Shown here: one piece after another, positions 45,622 to 56,737 of the stretch
Numbering within the stretch: position 1 is the stretch's first letter
Layout: every line of letters begins with the position of its first letter
Source of the DNA: Arthonia radiata
Taxonomy: Eukaryota; Ascomycota; Arthoniomycetes; Arthoniales; Arthoniaceae
Length of the DNA: 64,000 bases
Direction: 5' to 3'
NCBI GenBank assembly: GCA_002989075.1
Contig: PSQN01000017.1
Coordinates: 1,674,001 to 1,738,000, forward strand
Position numbers and translations under genes: made by a program
The notes under the pieces: model-generated
Seen by the model: only the letters and a program-made list of their open reading frames with translations
Told to the model about the DNA's origin: nothing
The model's database searches: none

Positions 45622-46311
45622 CTAAGCATGCCAAAGCCTCTTCGTCGCCTCCACAAGTCCAACGTCATTCGTCTCAAGCTCATAAAACCCATACGCCACC
45701 ACCAACGACCCCAGATTCAACGTCCAATCGAAGAACTTCCGTGACTTTGGCACTCTCTTGGGTGGTACGTAGTCGATGATCACGCTCTGGAAGCCGATGT
45801 GCGAGTGGATGATGATGAGGCCGCAGAGGACGGCGTCCGTGACGGGGTGCACTGAGCCGCCGATGAAAGGCGCGAGCGTGACGGGGATCATGGCTGCGCT
45901 GACGACTCGTTCGGCGGTCCAGTGGTAGGCGCCGTGCATTGAGTCTGCGTGCGGGACGGGGGCTGCTTCGTTGGCTGTGCCGCTGAGGCGCTCTGTATGT
46001 GAGGGTTAACTACGTGTTGCAGCAATGATATGTGTATTGAGCATTGGCTCGATGAGGGGCATGTGAAGCGTACGTGGTAGTGGCGGCAGGATCTCCCGCG
46101 GGCTCGTGGCGTGGAAAGCTGCGACCCGAGCGGTCATGACGAGCGTTTTGCTGAATGCATTGTGTTGAGCGAGGGGTCGACTGAGCGTCCTCGTAGATGG
46201 CGTGGTTGTAGTGATCTTCGACATGGAACGAGCGCTGGTAGAGAGAAGGCGCTGGGTTGGCGCGGTGGCAGCAAATTGCCTCAGCATACAAGGGCGAGCC
46301 ACTGATGCCAT
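45622..46311 (-). CDS. SDH4: Succinate dehydrogenase membrane anchor subunit (CybS)
   Basis: Small membrane anchor of respiratory complex II in the mitochondrial inner membrane; with SDH3 it binds haem b and ubiquinone. Two exons, 46311-46074 and 45992-45622, with an 81-nt intron (GTACGC donor, CATACAG acceptor); 202 aa. The first 60-70 residues are a Ser/Thr/Arg/Ala-rich mitochondrial presequence (MASVARPCMLRQFAATAPTQ). The mature part starts near FHATSPREILPPLPQ, followed by HGAYHWTAERVVSAAMIPVTL (helix 1), AVLCGLIIIHSHIGFQSVIIDYVP with the haem-ligand His and the Asp-Tyr quinone-site pair, and a last helix LNLGSLVVAYGFYELE. The intron falls just after LPPLP. It shares a 259-bp promoter region with MAS1. 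Confidence 0.93.
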
Positions 46312-46570
46312 GACTGAGTGCTGCGAAGCCGTCAAGAGGGGAGATTGATAGTATAATCCAACGTTTCAACGAAGAGGTCGTCGCATCACGACCAAGCTAA
46401 CCTCGGCGGCGATCAGCCCTATGGCCTCAATATTCAGGAACCAAATTTCGTCCAAGCTTGCAGCTCGACCTCCAGCCGAATTTGTTCCTTCAATTCTAGC
46501 GAACCTTTCTCCATTCTTTGCATCCCATCTAACTTACTTCTCGAGCCAGCGCATTGTTCACTCGTTCTGC
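46312..46570. promoter_or_regulatory. Bidirectional promoter, SDH4 / MAS1
   Basis: 259 bp between the start codons of two nuclear genes for mitochondrial proteins. An in-frame upstream ATG of MAS1 at 46421 lies inside it, so the MAS1 leader may start nearer. No named operator was recognised. Confidence 0.5.
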
Positions 46571-48240
46571 ATGGCCTCGAGGTCGCTAGCGCTCAGCTTG
46601 CGGCAAGCAGCTCGCAGCCGAACCGCCCTCAACACCCTCAAATCTCGTAATCAAAGTCCGCTGCTCAGAGGTTTCGCTACGCCAGTCAGCCATGGCGCGA
46701 AGACGGAGAGCACGACGTTGAGCAATGGCTTTACAGTGCGATCACTCACAAGATCGCGATTGGGATGACATGAGCGCTGATAAGATGAACAGATCGCTAC
46801 CGAACACTCCCCCTGGGCACAAACCTCAACTGTCGGCGTCTGGATAGATGCTGGCAGCAGAGCGGAGACTGATAAGACAAATGGCACGGCACACTTTCTA
46901 GAGCATTTGGCGTTCAAAGTGCGTTTCTGGTCTTCAAGGCTCATCAAGTACGATGGACGCCGCTAACGCAACTGTCAGGGCACTCAAAACCGCACGCAAC
47001 ATCAGCTTGAGCTTGAGATCGAGAACATGGGCGGCCACTTGAACGCCTACACATCGGTGAGTCCTCCTGCATGTCTGAGCTCGCGCATCTGTCCTCCATG
47101 GCGACGATCAAGTCCGGCGAGGTAGAACACCATGGCTGATACATATCTTGATTGCAGAGGGAAAACACAGTCTACTATGCCAAATCCTTCAACAGCGACG
47201 TTCCCGCTACGGTCGACATACTCTCAGACATCCTTCAGCGCTCGAAGTTCGAACCATCCGCTATTGAGCGCGAACGTGCCGTCATCCTCCGCGAGCAAGA
47301 AGAAGTGGATAAGCAATTAGAAGAGGTCGTGTTCGACCACCTACACGCCACTGCCTACCAAGGCCAGCCCCTCGGTCGTACGATTCTCGGACCCAAGGAG
47401 AACATTGAGTCCATTCAGCGCCAGGATCTCGTCGATTACATTACCACCAACTACACTGCCGACCGCATGGTACTCGTCGGATCGGGTGGCGTACCGCACG
47501 AGCAGCTGGTCAAGCTCGCTGAGCAATACTTCAGCAATATTCCTAACGCACCGCCAACAGACAGTGCTGCCAATACTGCAGCGATGCAGAAGCAGCCGCC
47601 AAACTTCATCGGTAGCGAAGTCCGAGTGCGCGACGATACGATGCCCACCGCCAATATTGCAATTGCAGTCGAGGGTGTGTCTTGGAACAGCGACGACTAC
47701 TTCACCGCACTCGTCGCACAAGCCATCGTCGGCAACTGGGATCGCGCAATGGGCTCGTCGCCGTATCTTGGCAGCAAGCTCTCCACTTTTGTGCACACTA
47801 ACGGCCTTGCCAACAGCTTCATGTCATTCAGCACATCATACTCAGACACTGGCCTCTGGGGCATCTATCTCGTTACTGACAAGGTCACACGCATAGACGA
47901 CTTAGTGCACTTCACACTCCGAGAGTGGTCCAGGCTGTCTTATGGTGTGACCGAAGCCGAGACGGAGCGCGCTAAGGCGCAACTGAAGGCTTCTATTTTG
48001 TTATCGCTAGACGGCACAACAGCAGTGGCTGAGGACATTGGCCGGCAAATCGTCACGACAGGTCGACGTATGCTGCCCGAGGAGGTAGAGAAGGTGGTAG
48101 GTGCCGTGTCGGAGAAGGATGTGATGGACTTTGCAAAGCGATATCTATGGGACCAAGACATTGCAATCAGCGCTGTTGGACAGATCGAGGGTTTGCTGGA
48201 TTACAACAGAGTCAGGAACGATATGAGCAGGAACGCGTAG
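46571..48240 (+). CDS. MAS1: Mitochondrial processing peptidase beta subunit
   Basis: Catalytic subunit of the matrix processing peptidase that cuts targeting presequences from imported proteins (M16 metalloprotease). Four exons: 46571-46735, 46793-46918, 46979-47056 and 47158-48240; introns of 57, 60 and 101 nt; 483 aa. The N-terminus is a basic presequence ([20 protein letters not shown]). The inverse zincin motif HFLEH is in [17 protein letters not shown], and the third zinc ligand region is [20 protein letters not shown]. Beta-type features later on include [39 protein letters not shown] and [18 protein letters not shown]. The start at 46571 is preferred because it gives a compact presequence; an in-frame ATG lies at 46421. 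It is divergent from SDH4. Confidence 0.96.
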
Positions 48241-49050
48241 AGGATAGAAGAGAGCGGAAGAAGATGTTGTATTGTATGAGATAGCCGAATGGGAGTGCCA
48301 ATATGGCGGTTCAGACCAATGCATCATTTCTCTACCAGCTCGCAGTCTTGCGGCGTGACAATAGTCTTATCCAGGCCAGCAGGACTACCAAAGGAAGACT
48401 GGCATCGTGACTTCCTGAAGCGGTAATTAATGGCTTGTCGTGTTTAGCATCCCAGTTTTCCATGCTTCAATTCAGACCTCTCCTTATGCTCCTTCTCCTT
48501 TAGTGCTTCTCAAAGCCGAGAATCAAGCGGTGAAGACGGGTTGAGGCACTGTGCCTCCATTTGATACGGTAAGAGGTATACAACCGGGCTGTGACCGCTC
48601 GCATGGACCATGCGCATGAGGCACAGCATGCCTTCCCCTCACGCAAGGGATCGCAAGAGTCATTACACACCAGCAATCGGGCAAACAAACGAAGATCTGG
48701 CACTGAAACGCCCGAAAAAGAGGAAAGATTGGACAGACTAAGTCATTGTAGGAATACTGCGGCCAGTTGCTCCACGACTGTGCTACTGAGTCGTTTGCTG
48801 CCATTGGCTGCCATTGTCATGAACGTGTGTCCAGCCACACAGCTAAGCGCGGTATGTACTACTGTATCCATTGCCTAGAAGCTTCTGTCAGCTACAAATA
48901 GTTCCTCAAATCATCGTATAAGGTAGGCAGATCTTTCATTTTAGTTCCTCTTACATTCAGCATTCTTCCGATTTCATTGGCCTATTCTACCACTAGCATT
49001 AAGATTGTTCTCTATTGCATTAGAATGCGCGTGTCGATTACCACATCGAT
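48241..49050. other. Intergenic spacer
   Basis: About 810 bp between MAS1 and the first CxxC-family gene. Minus-strand frames at 48500-48804 are Cys-rich but lack a start context, splice partner or domain. It marks the boundary between conserved genes to the left and accessory genes to the right. Confidence 0.4.
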
Positions 49051-50705
49051 ATGAATATAGATACAGCAAACAAGCATCTTGTAATGCCCGGCTACAAGCC
49101 TCCAGAGGCTGCAAAGGCCACGTTCAAAGGGTTTGACGGCCCAGCAAGGATATGTCGCACATGTACCTGGAACTTGCCGCTACATCATTTCATCAAAATT
49201 GGAGACAGCGGCATCGTTGTTCGAATACAAGATTGCGTGGAATGCCAGCTCAAGGCAAATATAGAGTCTCAACTTCACGACAGTGCGTCGAACAACGAGG
49301 AACAATTCTATAGTGCACTCATCCGCGCGCGAATTCAGTACGACGACTGGCTTGCCGGGGTACTTGACAGAGCACCACAGGGACGTTTAGAGAAGCTTGA
49401 GAAGCGTGAGTCTAGCTTCGGTTCATACTACTCACATGGGGACAATTTTTCCTAACGGATGAAGCAGGTGCCCTCAAGATGATCATGACACATCCTCGTT
49501 TGCAGGACTTTGTTACTCGCATTCCATCCAACCACGACACTACTAATGGCATCATCTATTGCTGTGAGACTGCTGGTTATCCACGTGTCGTTGCGGTAAG
49601 TTGAAGCTTCGGCGTAAACCCACCACATACGCTAAGGTCGTGCAGGCAAGCCGAGACTTTCAACGTTCGAAGAGACAGCTTCCAATCACCACCCCAAAAA
49701 GTAAGAGCTCATTGCCTGCTTGTTGATTCCTAATTTCTCAGGTTCTGATCCACTGCAGAGCGGAGCAACCCAGCCGGAAGTCAAGCATCATATTTGTCGC
49801 CGGAGCCCACTGGCAGAAGGAAGAAAGTACGATCAAGTCTTATGGGCAATGACATACAAGTCCGCACGGACACACCCGCCTCGTCGTTGTACTCACTTTT
49901 TAACGACGGCGAGACGCAGAGAAGAAGCAGCTCTGACACTGATGTTCTTGTGTCCGCGGACGACGATGTCATTGAAATTATCAAGCACGCGCCCAGCCAA
50001 CGACACAATCGGATGTTCGCGCAGGAGGATGCAAGCGAAGTTGGGTCGTTGGCCTCTCATGCCAGAGTCATCAAGGGCGCCCTCGCCGACAGGACCGGAA
50101 GTCGAGAACTCACTCGCACACCCACCTTCGGGCGCGAGGCAGACGAGCCCATCGATAGCTCGAATGAGCCTCTTCGAGTTGCCTCGCCGACTCGTGACGG
50201 AGTCCCAGGCGGCGCTGACGCCGACGCCAGTGAGAGCGTTTGCGACTCACCGCTACCGCATCGCGCTCTTTCACCAAGAAATGTCCCAGACGCAGCAATG
50301 GCGGACGGAAGTGATGTGACTCAATTTCTCGACAAGATAGATGCTGTTCATGCCAATAGCAAACTTTTACGAGACAAGCTGAAACGAATACCTGAGGTAG
50401 TCTCGAAAGAGTATGCGTTTGTTGTGCACGACGAAGAAAAGAGCTTACAAAGCCTCGCGAAATCTTTGGTAAGTCTGCAGCCTCCATGCCACCCTTCTGA
50501 TTGTTCTTGTTATCGAGATCGCCAGTCGATAGCCATTTGTCGCTACGGTACATTCCCCGCGATACGAACGCCAATTCTCGAAGGATCATGTGCAGACAAG
50601 TGGCTGACTTTGATAAATTAGGGGAAGGTCGATCAGATGATCAGTGTGTGGCAAGAGTATGATCAGAAGATGGAGTCTCTGCGAAAAGGCGCCACCCAGC
50701 ATTGA
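49051..50705 (+). CDS. CxxC-finger protein, paralogue A of a tandem pair
   Basis: Not a family I recognise. Five exons read: 49051-49405, 49468-49595, 49646-49700, 49759-50468 and 50622-50705, introns 62, 50, 58 and 153 nt, 443 aa with no frame break. For the third intron the acceptor at 49757-49758 is chosen because the nearer one leads to another frame that soon ends. The N-terminus has Cys35-x2-Cys38 and Cys62-x2-Cys65, a likely four-Cys zinc site, followed by a helical segment FYSALIRARIQYDDWLAGVL. The middle is Ser/Asp/Arg-rich and probably disordered. The C-terminus is helical: VTQFLDKIDAVHANSKLLRDKLKRIPEVV, then LQSLAKSLGKVDQMISVWQEY. The same three-part plan recurs in the next gene, 270 bp downstream on the same strand, so the two are tandem duplicates. 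Confidence 0.6.
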
Positions 50706-50975
50706 GCGTTTGTCATCCAATGTGCTCCGCATCGGCGGCGCGACTCTCGGCGGACTGCCGTTCGATCTGATACGCTGTTCTGAACCGGCGCGGCTTTTGC
50801 ATAGTACAACCCAGCCCAGCACCACATATCACAGCCATACGATTGTGATGTCTTACTTCCCACCTTCAATGGTTACCTTCCGCCTGGTTTCTGACCGCGA
50901 AGTAAAGGCCTGTTCACGACCAGACAGAACCCTCTGCATCCCAACTTTCGCGTCCGGACCCGCCACACCTACGAC

Positions 50976-52259
50976 ATGGCCACCAACTCAGAAAACCCCC
51001 AGAGCGGACTGATCTGCGAATGCAGCATATGCAACTGTAAGTTCTCCCGCTTCTACTTCAAGGAGAACACATTCAAGTGTGTCTACTGCGCCTGGCATGC
51101 AGACATCCATGCCGCTTTCTCAGACTCCGAGATCGAAGATGAAGCGAAGCGATTTGAGGTGTTGATCCGATACCGCATCAAATACGATCAGTGGCTTGCT
51201 AAACTGAAAGAGGCCAGAGTGAAGAGGCGCGACCGACACTATGAGCAGAACGTTTTCGTCATGATTGGAAAGCATGATGGTCTCGAAAGCAGTCAGTGGA
51301 GGTTCATTGACAATCGGAATGATCTGGGCCACATCATCGATCAATGCAAGCAGGTAGGCCATGTGGACGTGGCGAAAGCTGCTCAATGTCTGAATGATTC
51401 GGAGGATGTCTCAAGTCCACCCACTACGCCACGAAAGCGATCTGCACCGCAGCAAGAAGAGACTTACCCTTCTCCGCCACCAACGCATAAGCGAAAGATG
51501 AAATCTCACGCCAATCATAGTGGAGAGACCGTTGATGCTGGAAATGTTGAGCTTCGGACAGATCCTGACAAGTCTGTTGAGGGCACGAGCAAGACTCCAG
51601 TAGACGGCGTAGACGGCGGGCCGGCCGTCATCGACCCCTAGGGCCCAGCAGTCAAAGTCGAAGGTGAAAACCAAGATCAGGTCATGATCGACTTCGACGA
51701 ACGCCATCCACCCTTGCTATCCCGAAAGAAGGTCATGGACGCCTGGAAAGCGCAACATCCACAAGCGATGCATCCAGACGACGCGATTTCTCCAACATCT
51801 ACCCCAGAAGGCGATCCAACACCCGGCGGAGCTGTTGCAGAGGCTTCTGAACCGCCTCGCGATGCGGATCACGATGCTTCTTCCAACAACGGCGTACAGG
51901 CTCCAGTTGCAGCACCCGCATCCCGACATCTGAGCCACACCAGCAGCGACGACAGCGCCACCGCGCCATCAGCACCACATTCACGCCCTGAGAATGCCTC
52001 CCCACCAGCAGATCAACACTCTTCGACAGACACACTCAGTCAATACCTGGCTGCGCTTGACGATGTCCGCAACTACACCAGACTTATCCATGAGAACATG
52101 AACACAGTCCCTCGCTTCTTGTTGCAAGGCTATGGTGTGGTCACGGCTGAGGACGTCGAAACGCTCAAGAAATTCCGTGACCAGCTCGCGAAGACGATGG
52201 GACGGACCGAGAAGTGTCGGACGTTGCATGAGGGATGGCATCAGGATGACAGCGATTGA
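50976..52259 (+). pseudogene. CxxC-finger protein, paralogue B, interrupted by one in-frame TAG
   Basis: Second member of the tandem pair. Frame opens at ATG 50976, hits TAG at 51639-51641 (codon 222) and then stays open in the same frame for 205 more codons to TGA at 52257-52259. N-terminus: Cys14-x-Cys16-x2-Cys19-x-Cys21 and Cys35-x2-Cys38, then FEVLIRYRIKYDQWLAKLKEA, matching the helical segment of paralogue A. The part after the stop carries the matching C-terminal domain: LSQYLAALDDVRNYTRLIHENMNTVPRFLL and LKKFRDQLAKTMGRTEKC. Total length with the stop ignored is 427 aa, close to A's 443. Explanations are a recent nonsense mutation (CAG to TAG is one C-to-T change), readthrough, a two-protein split, or an unlikely 42-nt intron (51600-51641, GTAGAC...CCCTAG) that would remove the stop and keep the frame. 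I did not resolve which. Confidence 0.6.
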
Positions 52260-52899
52260 GAGCACACGCGAAGCTGAAACAGAAACTGATACCGCAGCGT
52301 CGCGAGCTGTACGACAATACCAACCAGGCCACGCTTCACTTCGACGCTTGGACAGATTCCCCGTACGTTGAAAGTTTTACAACGAATTACTAGATGGGAC
52401 GAGGATACAGAGCTTTTGATCACCCTCGCCATGGAGAGACTTCTGATGTAGAAGTAATGAGTTTCGACATATGAAACGGCCTTTGTATGCCTCACACTGC
52501 CCTTACAACCTGTAATTATCGTTGTTGGTAGCTGTCTATCTGTCTTCTTTCTTGCGACTGTGCTTTCTGCGACTTTGAAACGCTGGTTCGCAGGGCTTAG
52601 TGTCGAAGTTTCTCAGAACAACTTCTGCTTGGGATCTCCCTGCGCTTCTTGCCTGTCCCACTATTATGTTATCATCGGATACTTGATTGCGCCACAGCGC
52701 GCCTCCAACCGCACAACAAACTGCGTGTGCTCGTCAAAGCCAGTCCCGAGCCCAGGACCACCGTCACCTCCAGCATCTCCCCTACGATCCAGAGTACTCT
52801 TTCCCGTCTCAAGACGAAGAGCCGCCCAGGAAATGGTGTAATCATGTACCGTGTCAAGCAGATCCCGGGAAGCTTTCAAGATTGATCGAATACTGATCA
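52260..52899. other. Intergenic spacer
   Basis: About 640 bp between the end of paralogue B and the stop of the minus-strand membrane protein. Short frames only; no recognisable feature. Confidence 0.4.
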
Positions 52900-53400
52900 T
52901 CATGAGTCGGACTTTCTCTGTCCTGACAGCGAAGTGATCGGCCCTCTCATTTCTCTGTCGAGCCTCGCACTTTCAATCGCTTTCAATTTCACGTCCAGAA
53001 TCGAACTTGCGAACGTACCAAGCCCGACCCAGGCGGGCACGATCTGGAGCAGCGACTCCGAGAGACAAGTACTTGCCAGCCACCCATGCGTCAATGCAGC
53101 GGCGCACAACCCCAGCGCGAAAAAGATCTGATGATGTGTCCTGCGCTGTTTCCGTATCATCCATGCTGCGCAAGTGAACAACAAGACGTAAGACACGAGC
53201 GTGATGCCGATATTCGCTGTGCTTGGGTCACCGTTGTCATCAAATGATGCGCGTTGCGTATGAAGACAGACGATGGCGGCTAGAAGCCCAGTCGCATTAA
53301 GTTTGTCCAGAAATTCCTCCCTTTTGAGCTTCGTCATGCTCTGTATGGCCTGTGGCACGCTTGCATCGGTGTGTTTCTCTCCATTTCCAGAGTCGCTCAT
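52900..53400 (-). CDS. Small four-helix membrane protein, distant member of the local tetraspan family
   Basis: Single-exon frame of 166 aa from ATG 53400. Four hydrophobic segments are visible: ATGLLAAIVCL, IGITLVSYVLLFTCAAWMI, QIFFALGLCAAALTHGWLAS and LLQIVPAWVGLGTFASSIL, between a hydrophilic N-terminus and a charged C-terminus. The order of segments and the spacing QxFxxxxxxAAALxxxxL...VPAWVGLGTFASSILD resemble the proteins at 58.2, 60.4 and 62.1 kb (QNFVLRFIATASLMAFAL...YGPAVVSGAAWLNALWD), but identity is low. The function is unknown. It is divergent from the chimeric gene at 54254. Confidence 0.5.
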   Translation of the reverse strand: MSDSGNGEKHTDASVPQAIQSMTKLKREEFLDKLNATGLLAAIVCLHTQRASFDDNGDPSTANIGITLVSYVLLFTCAAWMIRKQRRTHHQIFFALGLCAAALTHGWLASTCLSESLLQIVPAWVGLGTFASSILDVKLKAIESARLDREMRGPITSLSGQRKSDS

Positions 53401-54253
53401 GGTTTCGATAGGTGCGTCCAATAGTGCTGAAACGTGCTCTATGAAAGCAAGATCAAGATATACAATGGATAATTCGGCCCATTCAGGTCAAGTCCGACTG
53501 CAAACACTTGTCCAGATGGTGTCTGAGTGCAAATGGCTGGCACATCGGCATGAGCAACAGCAGCAAACTGGTAGAAATGAAATGCCTACCATATACTGTT
53601 GTGTCTTATTTTTTATCTGCAAAACGAAGCATGCTTTGCTCAGGCCGGCCGTCTTCTCAAAGAGCCCAAGGCCTCGCCTGGACGGATTGTCCACAGCTTA
53701 TCAAAGCTCGACTGATCCGTGAGTCAGGCGATATGTGAGTGCGGTGAGTGGCCATCCCCGCATTCACGATTATCTTCTCCATCGCCTGTGGTGTGATTGG
53801 CTGGTGTAACCTGCTCTCTTCATCCAAGCTTTGCATAAATCCACCTCAAATCCAGTCTGGCGTTCTGCCTCTAATTGCGAACCAGAGTTACCGCAAAATT
53901 TGTGCTTTGCGCTCTACTAAAGTCGTTTGTGATCGCAGTATTTGAGCCTCTGTCCTTTGTGATCTATTTATAATTGAGCTCTCCGTGTCCTGCACAGCCA
54001 CAGTCAGCCACAGGAACTCATTTTGGGAGTTGTGAGAAAGTATTTGCCGTCGTTGTCATTAGTATTACCGCTCGAATACCTTAAGCAGGCAGTCGGCGCC
54101 TCAGACTCGAAGGCAGTTCCAGTCGGAATCGCGTCCAGCATTATCACTTTCAGGTCACTTCCGCAGACAGAGAAATTTCAGGTCTGGATACTTCCCTGTT
54201 TCGCAAGGTGACTGCGGCAGACTTTTTGAAGACCAAGACAAGCCGAGACAGTC
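53401..54253. promoter_or_regulatory. Divergent intergenic region
   Basis: About 850 bp between the minus-strand tetraspan gene and the chimeric gene. Frames at 53273-53738 overlap the tetraspan gene or lack features. It must hold both promoters; no motif was recognised. Confidence 0.4.
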
Positions 54254-56373
54254 ATGCACACAATCAAATTACTCGCGCATAAGCTAGCTGAGCATCGTGC
54301 CGATTTCTTCTCACCCTCGAAGCCAACTAACGATGTGCCCGACCACCCTACGATTCATGACGCCGTTACGGCAAGGGATGACATCTTTGAAAAATGCTAT
54401 GCCACGGACACTGCTACTGCTCCAGAACACGACCGGAGGTATCGAGTGTCCAGACTTGAGAATTATCTCGAAATGCTTCTTGTCCATGATCCCGGCACCG
54501 ACAAGGCAAGTGCTGCATTAGAGCATGGACTCGGCAGCTTCAGCGACGATGGCGAGCTTCCAGGCATGGCCCATTCCCTTGAGCATCTACTGTTCATGGA
54601 TTCACCCAAGGCAGGTATCTGCGGGAGCTTTTCAAGTCGCAAAGCAGCTGACCATGCTTCTAGTACACACGCGGGAACGAGTATAGTCAGTACCTGCACA
54701 AATTAACAGACTCCTCAGGAGGCTACACACGGTCTAGATCAACGAAATACTATGAGCTCGCAGCAATGGAACCGAGCAAGCCGTCAGCAGAGGCGATTTC
54801 GGAGTCACCAGCCTCCCCGCTCGATAGCGTCATTTACACGTTTCCCCCGCTCTGCTTCGAGCCTCTGTTCTTGATTTCTGGGGTGGAAATACCGTCTGCG
54901 AGCTCCGGTAAGGAGAAGTGTAAGAATGCCAAGCGCAGACTCAAGACTCTTCCGAACTCACTCTCCGATCTAGATGACCAGATAGTCGTCAACAAGGTCA
55001 AGGTAACCCAATCACAACCAAGCACTCAGCATGAGCTTGCTGCCGAACTGAAAGCCGTCTACTCTGAACTCATCGCGATTGAGGAGCAATGGCAGAGCAC
55101 CTTCGTTGCGCACTTGAAATCTCTCCATCACTTGGACAAGCAACTGAAGGGCCCTCTCCAGGCCGCACATGGCGGCACTGACCGTTTCTCGACACTGCTC
55201 GCTCTTCATCGCATCCTCTTGCGTGAACATCATGACTTCTTCTTCGCTTCGCAACACCCCGGTAATAGGATTGTCAGCGAGGAGCGAGTAAGAGAACATC
55301 GTGTGCCTGCAAGTATGTGGAAGTACGGCATTCACGCCTTCCTTGAACTTTTGAGACATCGGCTTCCTGACTTATCTGGCAACGTACTTGCCCATGTCTA
55401 TCCGACCTACCAGACATCGCTTTCTAACGCTGAGAGGATACTGCACTATGAGGTGAAGCGTTCCGGAGCTTTCGTGAGCTTTCAAGATGCTATCGAAGAC
55501 CCGTTCAAATGGCGAAGCTTGACTAGGGTCGCCGACAAATGGCGCGAATGTGGTCCTCAACTCGTCAGCACCAACATTACCGCGCTATGGAGATATGGAT
55601 TTACGCGTTTAGATTCGATAAGATCGTCTCTGTCCTGCAGCTCCGCGCTCATAAGCAAAATCGGAAGGCTCAGCCGACCAAGACTTCGGTATAGCTCGTC
55701 GAAGCCAACATTCGCGTGCGGTCGCGCCGTGATGCCGCTACTCACTCTTGCGATGATCATGACTCTCGCAGTCCCAGCCAGTGCCTCACCTCCAGCCGGA
55801 GCGACTGGACCATCTTCCATGGCCTCGCTGTTCAGCCTATACCGAGCTCTCCAGCGGCCTATTATAGCTGCTATGGGCGGCGCGGCCAGCGTATACTGGG
55901 CGACGTACAGAACGATCCCGAGGTTCCGCCTGGATAAAGCGGCCATGGCTAGCGGGGTAGTCCTCGCAGCGACCACGTTCACCTGGCTCGCCATCGAGTC
56001 TGCCAGGCCCGCTAGAACACCAGTCCAGGAGACCATGCATCGCCCGAATGACGTCTCGATCCTTGTCTGCCTCTCTGTATTCGCGGCTTTGTTTGGGACG
56101 ATCCACTATGTGCGGCTCTCCCGCGCGCATCGCAGGCACGCGTGGCCACTGACAACACTCTCACGTGTTGGTGTACTGACGCCACAAGACCAATACTTAT
56201 TGAGGATACTGGCGTGCATCATGCTAGGTACCGTAAGCCTGGTCGCAGCCTACAGGGAAGAGCTTACGCCACACCTGGGTTTGGAGTGGGAGCCTGTGCT
56301 GGTGAGCGGATCGTTGATCTTGAATGCAGCGTACGAGGGACGGGAGTGCCCTGTTGATGTTGAGATGGGCTAG
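54254..56373 (+). CDS. Chimeric gene: insulysin N-terminus + Est1-type segment + tetraspan domain
   Basis: Two exons, 54254-54610 and 54664-56373, 688 aa. Residues about 60-215 match the start of insulysin/Ste23 M16 proteases: YRVSRLENYLEMLLVHDPGT, DKASAALEHGLGSFSDD, GMAHSLEHLLFM (zinc motif His107-x2-Glu110-His111), then NEYSQYLHKLTDSSGGYTRS and a decaying LDSVIYTFPPLCFEPLFL. The third zinc ligand region is not recognisable and the other three M16 domains are missing, so proteolysis is unlikely. Residues about 240-420 resemble the Est1-type DNA/RNA-binding domain of fungal proteins: LALHRILLREHHDFFFASQHP and MWKYGIHAFLELLRHRLP. Residues about 475-680 are a tetraspan region related to the neighbouring genes (QDQYLLRILACIMLGTVSL; WEPVLVSGSLILNAAYE). 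The 53-nt intron (54611-54663) has a GC donor. It may be a new gene, or a decayed mosaic that happens to be open for 1.7 kb. Confidence 0.6.
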
Positions 56374-56737
56374 GGCGATGATCCTGAAGGAACGCATTTT
56401 CGGAAGCGCTATGTCAGTATGTAGAATACAGCGAGGATTGATGAAAGTGATGAACAAAGAGATGATCTGTTTGACGCTGTACACTACGACTTCGCACTGC
56501 TATCCTTGCGATGAGAGTAGGACCGCACTCGAGTGCCCGAGCGGCCACAGGAAAACAGCTCGTCTTTGATGATATCACTTCTTGTTGGACACGTCCACAG
56601 GTAGAGCACAATGTATGTTGAGCAGGAGTCGCGAGTCCCTGGTGAAGCGTGGAGCTGTGACTCGATTGTCCGAAGGCGCTAGACCAAGTGCTGATCGAAG
56701 CAAACCTCATAAAGAACAATGCCGTGCTTGATCAATG

